NCBI RefSeq assembly: GCF_000006405.1
Contig: NW_003201888.1
Span: forward strand, 117,985 to 181,984
Direction of reading: 5' to 3'
DNA length: 64,000 nucleotides
DNA from: Perkinsus marinus ATCC 50983
Lineage: Eukaryota; Perkinsozoa; Perkinsida; Perkinsidae
Part shown: one piece after another, positions 36,001 to 47,399 of the stretch
Position numbering within the stretch: the first letter of the stretch is position 1
Layout of the letters: each line of letters starts with the position of its first letter
The notes under the pieces: model-generated
Databases searched by the model: none
Told to the model about the DNA's origin: nothing
Seen by the model: the letters and a program-made list of their open reading frames with translations, nothing else
Program-made: the position numbers and the translations under genes

Positions 36001-39000
36001 AGGTCCAGAAAAGACAGGCAGAGTTCGCCAACCTTCCTCATGGTGATAAGTGGGTTCCCTATCATCCTCGCAGCCTCAGCCGTACCTGCAGTGCCAGTCG
36101 GGCAGGAGGAGGAGGAGGCCACTTGCCCTTATGATCAGTCGGTGCCATAATTTCCAGCAGTTCGCCAGGCCTCAGCTCCGAACTGTCCGTGTGCAAGATG
36201 GTATCAATCATTTGCTTAACCTGAGATACCACACCAATCCCACATAACGTTGTCGTCATACGAAGAAGAATCACCTTATTCCTATCCTCCTTAGGAATTG
36301 GGCGATCAAGTAACTTCCTCGCAAAGCCATCAACGCATACCAAGGAAACCAATATCGGCGGTAGATCACCTATAGCAGATAAAATACTTATTGGTGGAAA
36401 TTCTGGGAAATTCTTCTCCATTTTTTACACTTCGACCCCAAGTCGCGTATATGTCCTCGCTAACCAATGATATTTCCCCACATTATAAGACTATATTTTC
36501 GCTTTCCTCAGCAGAGTCCACAAGCTTCCTCACTAGTTATTGAAGTTTACATACAAATTCATGTAAAAGTGTATAGAAACTGATAAAAACTCCATCAATT
36601 TCCCCAAATGTCACCTACAATGGAGTTTCGCCCGTTTTACGTGAAGTGGCGTAAAACTCTGTGAAAAACGCGATATTCGCGCTATGCAGTAGTCGGGAAA
36701 TATGTTTTTCACTAGTGTTTTTCATATCACGGGTGGAACTACAATGCAGTTGAGTGCATATTTATATATATTATATTATATATATTTTCATATGCCTTCA
36801 GTGCATATTTTCCCACACCAAAAAATCTGTACCATCCCTCCCCCTACCTTCAAGATCCAGAAAGCCCTTAGTAAAAGCAGCTGCGGTAGTCTGGCACCTG
36901 CCCTCGTGACTAGAGTAAATCTTAAAATCATGTCGGAACGTCGAATGAAGCCGCAACAGTGAAGTACCTACTCCCATAAAGGTATGCTTTTCATCACCAC
37001 CGAGAGGGCAAAATATGCTTACGTTTTCCCGCTATATAAAAACAGATTTACACTCCGATATCGGAATTTTTCGCCCACATAGAGTTTCACAACTCCTCAC
37101 ATTTCTAGTGATTTGAGACATAAAAACACTAGTGAGTAACATATTCCACGACTACTGCATATCGCCGAGTTTTACGCCTCTTCACGTAAAACGGTTGAAA
37201 TTCCTTAATCACAGATCTCCCAAGTAAACCACAATCAGACACAAGTTCTCCCCTTACTCACAATCATCACTATTGATCGGGAAGAGCTCTTGTCGCAGTC
37301 TACGGCCCAAGGTCTCCGCCTGGTTCCGTCCAAGAGAAGTCAACTCTCCTCCCCACTTCGCCACCACCTGCACCTCGGTACCTACCACACAACAGGAGTA
37401 ACCTTTCCAAACTAAGCAGAGTATTCGTCGAACAAGGGCAAGTTCGAAGAATTTAGCATTTCCCGCTAAGTAGCGTTTCGGGCTGAAACTCCTATACGGC
37501 TTTCATACACGGCCATATTCGTGACCGTTGTTACTCATATATAATACTAAGTGAGGAATTCAATATTACATTCCTCGACACCGTGGTCGTTGATGCCGAA
37601 CTTAATCGGTTTGAATTGAATCTTCCTGTTGAGCCCAGTGAAATGTTCATGCAGATCCAAAACCATCTTCAGTGTATCAATATTCTTCCTATCCTTTTCC
37701 GATAGCCCAGGCTCTTGCAGAGCCGCCTTCACCTTCCCCAACAGCCTCTTCATCTCCTCGGGACTTTTTATCAACACCTACCACTCCTTTTTCAAATTCC
37801 AAACACACCGTCCGACTCACTTCACCATGTGGATCGACTGGGGACTTCCCTGAGATTCCTATGTCCGAATTGTCTTCATCTTCGTCATCATCATCAACTC
37901 TACCACGCCTGAAAGCCCTCAAGATTCCCCCTAGGCCACAGAGTTAGTCTACTACCCGTTAACGTAGTCCAAAAAATACCTGTGGGAGGATTTGAACTTG
38001 TGCTTCTCTTTAGGCTTCCGATCGCCATGCCGCATTATTATCATCACCTACCATACCACACCATACATTCAAATGCCTGATAACGCTGACAAGAATGTTC
38101 CTAATGTGATAATGACATTCACACGGGAAACTGATTGAAGAATGTGTTCACAGCCATACGTGGAAAATTCAAAATTAATTCCCTCCCCCCAGGAACATTG
38201 TAAGCTCCCGGATGATTCCCTGTATGATACCACACCATTTTTAAATCCCATGATACGAGTCTTACCGCTCTCAACTTGTCATGTTGGAAGTTCTCTTCAT
38301 CAGCTTCATCAACCTCGGGAGTTGTCCTATTTATCGGCTCGCTCATACGGTCCTCCTAAGAAAATACCAACAACCTCGAGCAATACCACGCCGACGGCAA
38401 ATCCTATACTACGATACCCTAAACCCCTACACTAGTCACAAGCACTGGCCAAACATCGTTCTTCTACAAACTGACTTCCGCCTCAGTGAAATTATTTCTC
38501 CCACTGAATTCATGAGTATTCATAATCCTATATAACTAGTACTCATAGAAAGAGTAATTTTACTATCATATCAAAAAGCCCTACAATCACCATTTTATAC
38601 AACCGATCGAGTATTGTATATTGCAAATTCTCGAACCGCTCTAGGAAGGTTCGAGTGCTTCAAACCACCTAGGAGATGTTACCACAACATGTCGAACTAC
38701 GTAGATGTGGCGCCCGTGACACTCCTGTTGTGATTGCTTAACAACTCCTTACTTTCTCCACCATAGACCGCATAGATCCTCATACGGGTACATACATTCC
38801 TACAGCGTTCGGTAGCCCAGCGAACCCCCCAGACCTACGTTTTTGAGAGCTGGTATAGGCATTGTGAATGTAATATGAAACCGATCCAGGAAGAACTTCT
38901 GGACGAGTATAGCACAGTCATCATAGTATCTCTGATTCCCCTTCACGAAGGACCAACCGTTAACATCGCACACTATAGACCTTCCCGTTGTACCTACATA

Positions 39001-41116
39001 CAGCAACCCATCCCCACAACTAGAGGCAAGACAACACCCCCAACTCACGTAGGACGTCGAATCCAGTCACGAACTGCCCAAAGGCCTGCACTATCAAGGC
39101 TCCACAAGCCTTCTCTACTTCACTCAACGTAATAGGGTATCGTATTTCCTTACCGTTATTATTTCTCATAACTTTGCCATCTACAGTAGGCGCTCTGACA
39201 ATGATCGTATACTCGCATACTCTTGCGAATCTTCACTATTACTTTCTGGCTTCAGCGTGGCTATACATCTCACCCACCATATAAACCTTGACATCCATTC
39301 CTCCTGTTGGGAGGAACGGCTCATATATATACTTCTTATCCTTCCTTATGCGGGACTGCTTCGCATCAAATTCTGACGACTTATCACCGATCTGAAACCA
39401 ATTTCCCACAACTTCAAATATGTAGTAGTACCTTCCGGAAGAGCTTTTTGCATCCACCTCCGACGTTAGTTGGATAGTAGATCCATATGTTATGATCATC
39501 CCCATCTAGAGGCTTCTCAACAAAGGGCTTTTTCAACTTACGCCCGTCGTAAATAATATAATCATCTGCTTCCACGAACTGAAAAATCAGAGCAAACCCA
39601 TCCGACCATCTCAACTGCCGCTCATCACACGCCTTCTCACACTAGTGAACAAGAGCCCCTCTTAGGCTCCGCTTCTACAAACTAAATAACTAAAGGATAT
39701 CCATTGGAGCTCCTCATTACGCCCGCTCACATGAGGACCCTCGCCCTTTACCACCTGATGGTCCCCATACTCCAGATGATCGATCGCCATATAGTCCGGG
39801 CAAGGTATATCGTGGGACTTCAACGTCTCGTAGACGGTAAGCCTATTCCGTAGTTTCAGCTGGTCTTCTACCTACACATAGTCAATGAAACGCAACGGTA
39901 GTATTGTTGGCAAACTCGATGAACTACTGCCCATAGCTACCCCCCTCCCAGAAAGTCAGTGAGAGATTTCACGCCTAGTGTTATACACTAAGAAAACTTC
40001 AATAAATTCCTATGCAGATTTGAAGACTAGATCAACCTCGAGGAGTGTACAAATTCTCACACTGTAGATTAGGAAAGCATATACATATATTCCCTTTCAC
40101 ATGCCCTACCTTATTAATCTCCACTGGATGGCGCATTTTGACGTATTCCAAACTCTTGTAAAGTGGAAAGCCCTTTGAATGGAAAGACACGTAACACTGG
40201 ACTATCGGCCATTCGGATACGTCCTGTTCCAGGATCATTTTCTCATCGAAAATGATGATGTTGAAGGCACCTACAGTGTTCATATATGTTAGAAGTAATA
40301 TATCTGGTGTATATCTATATGGTTATTATCATATTACTGGAGTTTCACCCGTTTCACGTGAAGTGGCGTAAAACTCGGTGAAAACGCGATATTCGCGGTG
40401 ATATGCAGTAGTCGTATAAAGTTTGTTTTTCATATCACTAGGGTGAAACTCCACTGTATTAAATATTATTGTATGCAAACAGACAGGCTTCTGAGTTCAT
40501 CAACAGTGATATTATACATATTTAGATTATCATAGTAGCCCCTAGTTGCAAAACTAGACTATCTAACGACCACGTTGAGATCACCACAGAGAACTAGACA
40601 TATGCACATGGTCAACTGCATGTGTTGGTGACAACATGAAATTCATAAGATTTCCCATGGCTTTCTCTACACTTATACTCGAATTCGTATACAATTGAGT
40701 GGACTCCTCTGAGCTCAGCTGCATAAACCAAACACATATTCTAACACTGAACTCTACTATGAATATTCCAACTACCCCCCTCCCCCTAGATACTACCACT
40801 AGCATCTAGTCTCCTCAACAAGGACTGCATGGGGTTACTAGTAGCCTTGTTCTGCATGCAGCACACCCCTAGCGTGAGCTTTCGCGTCAACCCTTTAGAG
40901 CCCCTGATGGTGAAATGATGATACGGCGAATACTCTGAAGAAAATACCACAAATTTTATCTGTTATTTTTCAGACATTAATTTTACCATGAACACTCTCT
41001 CGACGATGCTGCTGCGTGTCCTCAGAGGCCGACGAGTCCCCCAAAGTAGGAGACTGCTCCCTGCTCCTACTGATCACCGATGGGAGCATCATACCGGGCT
41101 GACGTGAGCTTGGCAT
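33097..41116 (-). CDS. Diphosphoinositol pentakisphosphate kinase (PPIP5K/Vip1)
   Basis: About 20 exons on the minus strand, ATG at 41116-41114. Landmarks in order: [20 protein letters not shown] (about 40.9 kb), [20 protein letters not shown] (40.2 kb), [20 protein letters not shown] (39.5 kb), [20 protein letters not shown] (39.3 kb), [19 protein letters not shown] (39.1 kb) and [20 protein letters not shown] (38.95 kb), together the ATP-grasp kinase domain. The histidine-phosphatase-like domain follows: [17 protein letters not shown] (RHGDR at 38018-38032), [19 protein letters not shown] (37.6 kb), [19 protein letters not shown] (37.3 kb) and [19 protein letters not shown] (36.9 kb), then less conserved exons to a stop at 33097-33099. 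These enzymes make 1-pyrophosphorylated inositol phosphates that signal phosphate status. Introns carry several MITEs. Confidence 0.9.
36475..36820 (+). mobile_element. hAT-like MITE interrupted by a Tc1-like MITE
   Basis: The left part runs from about 36475 (ACTATATTTTCGCTTTCCTCAG) through AAATGTCACCTA at 36615. The right part resumes after the nested element and ends GTGCATATTTTCCCACACC near 36820. Intronic in PPIP5K. Confidence 0.65.
36616..36748 (+). mobile_element. Tc1-like MITE nested in a hAT-like MITE
   Basis: TACAATGGAGTTTCGCCCG at the left, the GATATTCGCGCTATGCAGTAG core, and CACGGGTGGAACTACAATG at the right. TA flanks both ends. Confidence 0.75.
37078..37206 (-). mobile_element. 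Tc1-like MITE copy in PPIP5K
   Basis: TAGAGTTTCACAACTCC at the left, then AAAAACACTAGTGAGTAACATATTCC, TACTGCATATCGCC and CCTCTTCACGTAAAACGGTTGAAATTCC at the right. Confidence 0.6.
40335..40457 (+). mobile_element. Tc1-like MITE copy, well preserved
   Basis: TACTGGAGTTTCACCCGTTTCACGTGAAG at the left and CACTAGGGTGAAACTCCACTGTA at the right, both flanked by TA. In the PPIP5K intron between the GVCCMQ and FNIIIFDE exons. Confidence 0.75.
40595..40749 (-). mobile_element. hAT-like MITE copy in PPIP5K
   Basis: Reverse copy: ACATATGCACATGGTCAACTGCATGTGTTGG at the left, GAGCTCAGCTG inside, and CACATATTCTAACACTG at the right. Confidence 0.65.
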
Positions 41117-42049
41117 GATCGTTACGAGAAATTATAAAAAAAACCAACAACTCTGTTGGAGTGTTAAGGACCATCAACAGAAAGCCGTACTGTTTAATAC
41201 GCACTTCGACATGGTTCACAGCGCTAGCACACAAGGGGCCTGCTACTGTGGTGACACAGAGAACTATAACACAATCAGCTGTCACTAGAAACATTACGCC
41301 GCAGCAGCAATGGTATGCAATTCTCCTCGAGAGGGCATGTTAAAGACAGGGACCGAAACTGTGAACACTGGGACAGAGCCTATCTGATCTCTCACTGGTA
41401 GGAGCACGATGGTCGAAGCAATCATAATTACAACAGCTAAGTCCCGTATTGAATATCCAGTCTATCTTGCCCCTCACATCGACAGTATTTAGCATCGAAC
41501 AAGCTACTCTTTTTGTCAACATCAGTGTTACTAGTGGAAGGCTACTCTTTCCCATACTCCGCCTCCTCCTAAGCTCTATCGAGAAGCCTAGTCTCAGCGA
41601 TATACTACTGCATAGCACATGAACGATGATAAGGATATGATCGATGACGAATGACAATACTCTATCTAGGAACTACACCTCTCCATTGCTACAATACTTT
41701 TAATACTACCAACACCTTCATTGACGTTCATTCCGCAACCCCAGCCGATTCAACAAAGCTGCTCGCTACAAACACCACAGCTCCTGCAACCGCTGCTGCT
41801 GGCCATCACCACCGCACTCTGTATGAGTGTCGAGTTTTATCAACTAAATCTGTGAGGTAGTCCTTTATAAAGACATACAAATGGGAATTCTCGTTATTAA
41901 CTCGACACTGTAGCGTATCAAACGTTGTTGTAATATAACGGGTTGACTACAGTATATACCTATCCAGGAATTTCCTATGGAAGTCACTTCGGACCGCATC
42001 GTTAATGAACCTAACAAGAGACTAGTGTACCCCTCCCCAACACTTTTAA
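41117..42049. other. Spacer between PPIP5K and Cwc15
   Basis: Minus-strand hydrophobic readings (41067-41294, 41340-41657) hint at a small membrane-protein gene, but no ATG-led, spliced reading could be established. Nothing else seen. Confidence 0.35.
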
Positions 42050-43297
42050 TTACCTTTTCTTGCCCTTAGGCTGGTTCCTAGATTGATTCTTGAACACAGT
42101 GTCATCATCCCATCTCCGCTTCAATTGCATATTGCCGCCACCTAACACTAAACATTTCCCCTCTAGTAAGACTACCATCTACAGTACGGAAAGCATCTGC
42201 GAGAGATAAAGTGTCGAAGTGTCATGTACATACCGTTCCACCCACCACACTATGGGAAGTCGGGAAATGTGTGAAAAGGTTTTTTCCGTCGTAGAATATA
42301 AATGGAGTTTCACCCGTTTTACGTGAAGTAGCGTAATACTCAGTGAAAAAAACCGATATTCGCGGTGATATGCAGTGTTTGTAAAATATATTTCCTACTA
42401 GTGTTTTTATATCACTAATTAAACTCCATTATACAAGATCACATCTATAGTAAATATTCAATATAATACAAGTTTAAGGATAATGGGTATATACCTTACA
42501 CAAATATATGGTCATGAATAAATACTCTTTTTTCATGTATAAAATATACACGCGCGAAATTAGAAAGAAACTTCACCTTCCCCAGATGTCACCTTGTAAG
42601 AGAGGGTTCCCAACAGCGATCTGTTGCCTCTCCTCTTCCTCCTCCTTAGCCTGTTCAACCGCCGCCGCCTTAGCCTCCTCGGCCGCCCTACAAACAGCAC
42701 CAAGAATAACCACAAATCGATCACACCAAACATGCACCTCTCCGCGCGGATCTTGGCGAGCTCCCGCATCAACTCAGCCTCCTCCTCATCTTCCTCATCA
42801 TCACTACCACTCGAGTCTGAACACAACCAATTGGCCACCTAATAGCAGTCCTACCATATCTATACGAGCAAAGACCCACTTATATCAAAGGAGTAGGACC
42901 ACTACCTCGATCGGCCTCCGACTCTGTCCCCGAGTCCCCTCCACCCGCATCGGGGTCCTCATCACAGTCCTCAGGAAACGCCGAGTCCGGCGGTGGGGGC
43001 TCTAATACCAAGATATAGATATTGTGAAGTATAGGGTATGACCTAATGCGCGCTTGACCCCTTTCTCCTTCTTCTCTAGCTCTCTCCGTAACGCTTCTTT
43101 GTTGGACCCACCAGTATCTTTTGACTCGCGAAACTTCAACGTGAGGTGACCTGTGCAAACACTTGTTATACAGATAGGAACAAGGCGATAGTACCAGGCT
43201 CATCTCGGGCCCTTCTGAAGATGGTAGGGATGGGCTGATTGCTCGAATTGTTAGCTCCAAGAGCATTGTGAAAAGTGGGACGATGAGCTGTAGTCAT
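42050..43297 (-). CDS. CWC15: Spliceosomal protein Cwc15/Cwf15
   Basis: The ATG at 43297-43295 gives MTTAHRPTFHNALGANN, matching the near-invariant MTTAxRPTFxxAxG start of Cwc15. The next exon carries HLTLKFRESKDTGGSNKEAL with RRELEKKEKG (the SHTxLKxR and RRELEEKE region). Then come an acidic DSSGSDDEEDEEEAELMREL exon, an Ala/Lys/Glu helix and GNPLLQ. After an intron holding a Tc1-like MITE, the last exon reads KRRWDDDTVFKNQ, the signature C-terminal motif, and stops at 42052-42050. Cwc15 belongs to the Prp19/CDC5 complex of the activated spliceosome. The usual extension after VFKN (FINDTLRSEFH) is replaced by a short basic NQPKGKKR tail. Confidence 0.85.
42300..42436 (+). mobile_element. Tc1-like MITE copy in a Cwc15 intron
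   Basis: AATGGAGTTTCACCCGTTTTACGTGAAG at the left, CGATATTCGCGGTGATATGCAG inside, and ATATCACTAATTAAACTCCATTA at the right. Confidence 0.75.
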
Positions 43298-43437
43298 AGG
43301 CACACCAACTGTGAGGCTGAATGATATAGACTTGATAGGAATACGCAACTCTAGAGAATGGTTATTATAATACGATTAATAGTGTCAAAAGTATAGTACA
43401 AGTAGCGAGTTAAAAACTATAATCTCAACAGGGGATC

Positions 43438-44259
43438 CTACTGCTCCCAGCAGCCGTTCGAAGCTTCCCTTGTATAGTAATAATAAGAGGAGTCCTTTCT
43501 GTTGAAGACGCCATTGGTAAGTCTGTGCCACTTCCTCGGATGAATGGTCCAGAAAATCGATGCAGTTGATACTACAAAAACTCCAAAGGCAACCCATAGA
43601 GCTGTCGAGTTAGTTTGCCACTTATATACACACCACTCAAGGCACCTCATCTTCCCAAAGCACCACGCATTCTCAACACCTATATTATTTCCGGATAGAC
43701 ACGAGGGAGTCCATGCTACCCCAGAGCTGACCCAACGGTTAAACTCCGAGGTTACTCTGGCGTTATCACAAGTGATAGCCCCTATTCTCTGACAGGACGT
43801 GTCCAAGCATTCCCCTCCTCCACAAGAGAACCGGTCCCATGTACTATAAAAACCTCTCCTAACCTCGTCAAGAATGTTCTGCTCCCCCACAGTATTCGCA
43901 GTACCTCCAGAATCCAACACTGATTCTACCGTCCATACGTAATCCTGTGCCAGAGTTGCTATTATCAATTGCCAAGATACAATAACAATAAGAACAAGGT
44001 AGTGGATTCTAGCCGTGCATGCTACATCATCATCATCCTTTTCTAGAACCAACTGTATAGCCCCTGCGAACGAAGCCGAAAGGGCTATGATAGCTATTAG
44101 TAGACCAATCCAGTTGATCCTGGGGTTGAGGAGATCATAGAAGGGTGAGGCCAGAGATGAGGCCGCAAATACCAGCAGTACCACACTAGCTGAGCATAGG
44201 AACATTTGAGGGGTTACTCGAAGAAGTGTAGAGAAGCCACGGAGAATTCTCGAAGGCAT
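43438..44259 (-). CDS. Tetraspanin-like four-TM membrane protein
   Basis: Single exon, 273 residues, ATG at 44259. Four hydrophobic segments at about residues 19-38, 50-72, 84-106 and 218-240. The loop between TM1 and TM2 is short, and a long loop of about 110 residues between TM3 and TM4 holds around ten Cys (FSCGGGECLDTSC and others). This is tetraspanin topology. The canonical CCG motif of the large loop is absent; CGGGEC is the closest sequence. The C-tail ends SSYYYYTREASNGCWEQ with several tyrosines. Probably a plasma- or vesicle-membrane organiser, but the family call rests on topology more than on motif. Confidence 0.6.
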   Translation of the reverse strand: MPSRILRGFSTLLRVTPQMFLCSASVVLLVFAASSLASPFYDLLNPRINWIGLLIAIIALSASFAGAIQLVLEKDDDDVACTARIHYLVLIVIVSWQLIIATLAQDYVWTVESVLDSGGTANTVGEQNILDEVRRGFYSTWDRFSCGGGECLDTSCQRIGAITCDNARVTSEFNRWVSSGVAWTPSCLSGNNIGVENAWCFGKMRCLEWCVYKWQTNSTALWVAFGVFVVSTASIFWTIHPRKWHRLTNGVFNRKDSSYYYYTREASNGCWEQ

Positions 44260-44526
44260 GAGAGTAGCTAAGATAATATGGCTACGAACAGTATGTCCGA
44301 ACTGGCTTAGGCCGTATGAACACCACAGTCAAAGTTTATGACGAATTATGAAACCTCTCATGATCGTGAGGTTGATCACACCTTATCCACCGCATCGAAG
44401 TCCCCTTGACCTATCACCTCGATCTGCTTCTTACCATACCTACACCACCACACCGACGGAAACCCTCGAGTCAGAAGTGCATGATCGTGACGACCCTATG
44501 CGCTTGAATCAGACCCCCTCCCTGTA

Positions 44527-46987
44527 CTACGGCATATGATACATCTGAGCTCCCGTTGTAGGCGACCGGCGCTGTATGACCACGCGATGATCGATCTGGT
44601 GATGACAGTAGGTGGAAAGGGCGTTTGGCTCTACTACCAGTTCGGTGAGCAATGACTTTAATTTGACATGATTAGAGGCGATAGCCTTCCGCTTTGTGAC
44701 CTTCAGTAGCGTGTCGAAGTGGACGGTCCCTGTGTTCCGATCGAACTGGTACCAACAAGCAATTGCTATTACCATCGGGCTCCGATGATTCCATCAGCAG
44801 AAGAGCCAGATGTTTGAGTAAATTAAGATGATTCGGTGTGAGAGATTTGAGTACCTATAGCACTGCTACAACGAGACTGCACTCCATATGAACCTATATT
44901 CCCACCACAGCCAAGCCTGATCCTCCATACACTGTAGAACCCTCTCCAAGACCACCACCGAGCCCTGTCCAAGTCGGTAATACTCTGTCATTGAAAGCCA
45001 TGACCTTAAGAGAAGAGCTGCCCTTCCGAACGTTGTTATGGTCCCACTTCGCGATTGTAGTCTAGCCTCGTATGCACAGGTATGTTGACGAAAGCGAAAG
45101 TCTCCAATATGTTACCCATCAGAGCCGATCGATGATGGTCTACTGAGGCTATCAAGTGAATCTAATAGAGCTCCCTATGAGATAGCAGCCCTTGTGAGTA
45201 GGTACCGTGGGCGAGCCTGCCACTATCGTCCCTAAGCACTGTAGGACTTCATCTCCTCCATACTCTACAAGCCGTTCCATATTATCTATAACCTATACAG
45301 GGTAGTAGTAGTAACAAAATCCATGCGAGTAAGGGGACCATGTAAGGAGAGGGGGAATGAGGAGGAAACACGGTATGAATATATGGCATATTGATGAAAA
45401 CGATCACTCCGACTGGGGCACCTATGCCGGACCCAAATATACTCAAAAATGAATAATTACTCCGGGGCAACTATGCCACGTTGAGATATGCTCGAGTACG
45501 GCCAATCATTCCGACCGGGGCAACTATGCCACGCCAAGATATGCTCGAGTACGGCCAATCATTCCGACCGGGGCAACTATGCCACGCCAAGATATGCTCA
45601 AGTACGGCCAATCATTCCGACCGGGGCAACTATGCCACGCCAAGATATGCTCGAGTACGGCCAATCATTCCGACCGGGGCAACTATGCCACGCCAAGATA
45701 TGCTCAAGTACGGCCAATCATTCCGACCGGGGCAACTATGCCACGCCAAGATATGCTCGAGTACGGCCAATCATTCCGACCGGGGCAACTATGCCACGCC
45801 AAGATATGCTCGGGTACGGCCAATCATTCCGACCGGGGCAACTATGCCACGCCAAGATATGCTCAAGTACGGCCAATCATTCCGACCGGGGCAACTATGC
45901 CACGCCAAGATATGCTCGGGTGCGGCCAATCATTCCGACCGGGGCAACTATGCCACGCCAAGATATGCTCAAGTACGGCCAATCATTCCGACCGGGGCAA
46001 CTATGCCACGCCAAGATACGTCTCAATACAATCTTTTTCACACGTACACGATGTAGGAACATCAGTTTCGACAGAATAAAAGAGTCATTTTCCCTTTTTT
46101 CCGAGTTACTCCGTTCGGGGCCGATATGCCATTCCTACAAGTCTACAGCGTTCCCAGGTAAAATAAATTTTCTACCGACAAATTTTGTTTTTTACCCATT
46201 CGGTTAATGTTTTACCTTCTTACGTAATATTTTACCCACGGCTTTAATAAAGTCTCAAGAAAATCAATATTATACCCGGTTTATTTGAAAGTTTAGGAGT
46301 TCAGTTAAACCTGACCTAGAAATGCCAATTCCATTCAATCTTAGCGATCCATGGTGACCAGGAACACCGTGGAAGTCCCTCAAGCGGAGTTGATTTTATC
46401 AGAATCATTTTAGGCCTCGGAAAGGTGTGAATGCATGTAAAGATACGATAGGAAATAGAAGGTTTTATCACCAAGTAGATCCGAGTAGGAGTAGATGAGG
46501 TCTTTGCATGGTACTGAGAGAGTTGTGCCTGAGGGAGGAAACAACGGAAGGAGGAGTGAGGATATCCACTATCATGCATAGTACCAATTTTCGTGCAATC
46601 TCCAGCAAGGTCGCATCGTTGGCAACGAGAGCATGCCGAAATATGAAATCGAAGATTCCGAGCAGACATCGGTGTAGTATTGAAGCTCCATCTAGGAAGA
46701 AGGTAGAGGGCCGTGGATGACGTTGCTACAGGGGTACTACTCATGCCTCGAGGTGATGCCATGTAGCCTTCAATTCGAACAACATACCCATCATCCAACC
46801 CTTCATCCGCGAAGTCAGACAAGAGGGGTGTCTTACTACCGTATCTACGCCGAACCGAGTCCCACGTGTATCGCACGTCGATCACAGACCCATAGAAGAG
46901 CAAATTGAAGCGGCTGTGTAGAAGGCTCCTCCATGTAGGGTATCTATCTCGCATTGCCTCCACTGCAGATGAACTCATGTCCGTCAT
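44527..46987 (-). CDS. ORC2: Origin recognition complex subunit 2 (ORC2)
   Basis: The ATG at 46987 gives MTDMSSSAVEAMRDRYPTW, then LLHSRFNLLFYG, joined across a 45-nt intron to YGSKTPLLSDFADEGL, equivalent to the FNILLYGLGSKRDLLERF core of ORC2. Later exons: IFDFIFRHALVANDATLLEI near 46.6 kb, VIDNMERLVEYGGDEVLQCL near 45.25 kb, IHLIASVDHHRSALM joined to WDHNNVRKGSSSLK near 45.1-45.0 kb (the ASIDHxxxPLMWDH motif), and VHFDTLLKVTKRKAIASNHV with LKSLLTEL|VDHRVVIQRRS near 44.7 kb (the C-terminal winged helix), stop 44529-44527. An upstream exon may exist. The intron between about 46.45 and 45.29 kb contains the second 53-bp satellite. ORC2 helps load MCM helicase at replication origins. Confidence 0.82.
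45400..46140 (+). repeat. 53-bp minisatellite, about 10 regular copies plus degenerate flanks (satellite 2)
   Basis: ATGCTCGAGTACGG or its variants (CTCAAG, CTCGGG) recur every 53 bp from 45488 to about 45965. Each unit includes CCAATCATTCCGACCGGGGC, then AACTATGCCACGCCAAGAT. Degenerate units flank it at about 45405-45480 and 46095-46140. The minus strand of each unit reads GGCATAGTTGCCCC. The open readings across it in all three plus frames are an artefact of the period. Confidence 0.92.
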
Positions 46988-47344
46988 GTTGCGATAACAG
47001 TTAACCTATAGCAATGAGCTACGCTCGTCAATAATATCCTCCGAAGATCGATGTTCCTGCCCATAATCGTCATTCCCGAGCGTCATTGCGATGCGGCCCT
47101 TCCGACTTCCTTCAATGTCCTATTTGGAACCCACACATGACTCTCTTGCACTTTTCATGCATATTCCGATTGCCGCCTGGAGATAGACTGCCGGTCTTTT
47201 CTAATGCATTTCTTACCGCGGTTGCTATTGAGTAATAGGAGATATGTCTTCTCTCTAGGTGCACTCGCTAGGTAAGCAGAACTACGTTATCACTCCTAGT
47301 ATGAATTGCTCCCAGGTCTCAAGTGAAGCCGTCTTTCGACAGGG
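46988..47344. other. Short divergent spacer
   Basis: Lies between ORC2 and the ankyrin array. A minus-strand reading MTLGNDDYGQEHRSSEDI near 47090-47010 could be an ORC2 5' exon, but the splice is not resolved. Confidence 0.35.
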
Positions 47345-47399
47345 TTGCCCATACAAGGCAATGGAGAGTTGATTGGTCGGGAAAGTCGCCTTATACTAA

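Noticed and set aside
45481-46207. Long plus-strand ORFs of 166-239 residues across the 53-bp array
   Set aside because: All three frames are open because 53 is not a multiple of three and the unit lacks stops. The peptides are rotations of one another, and the array lies in an ORC2 intron on the other strand.
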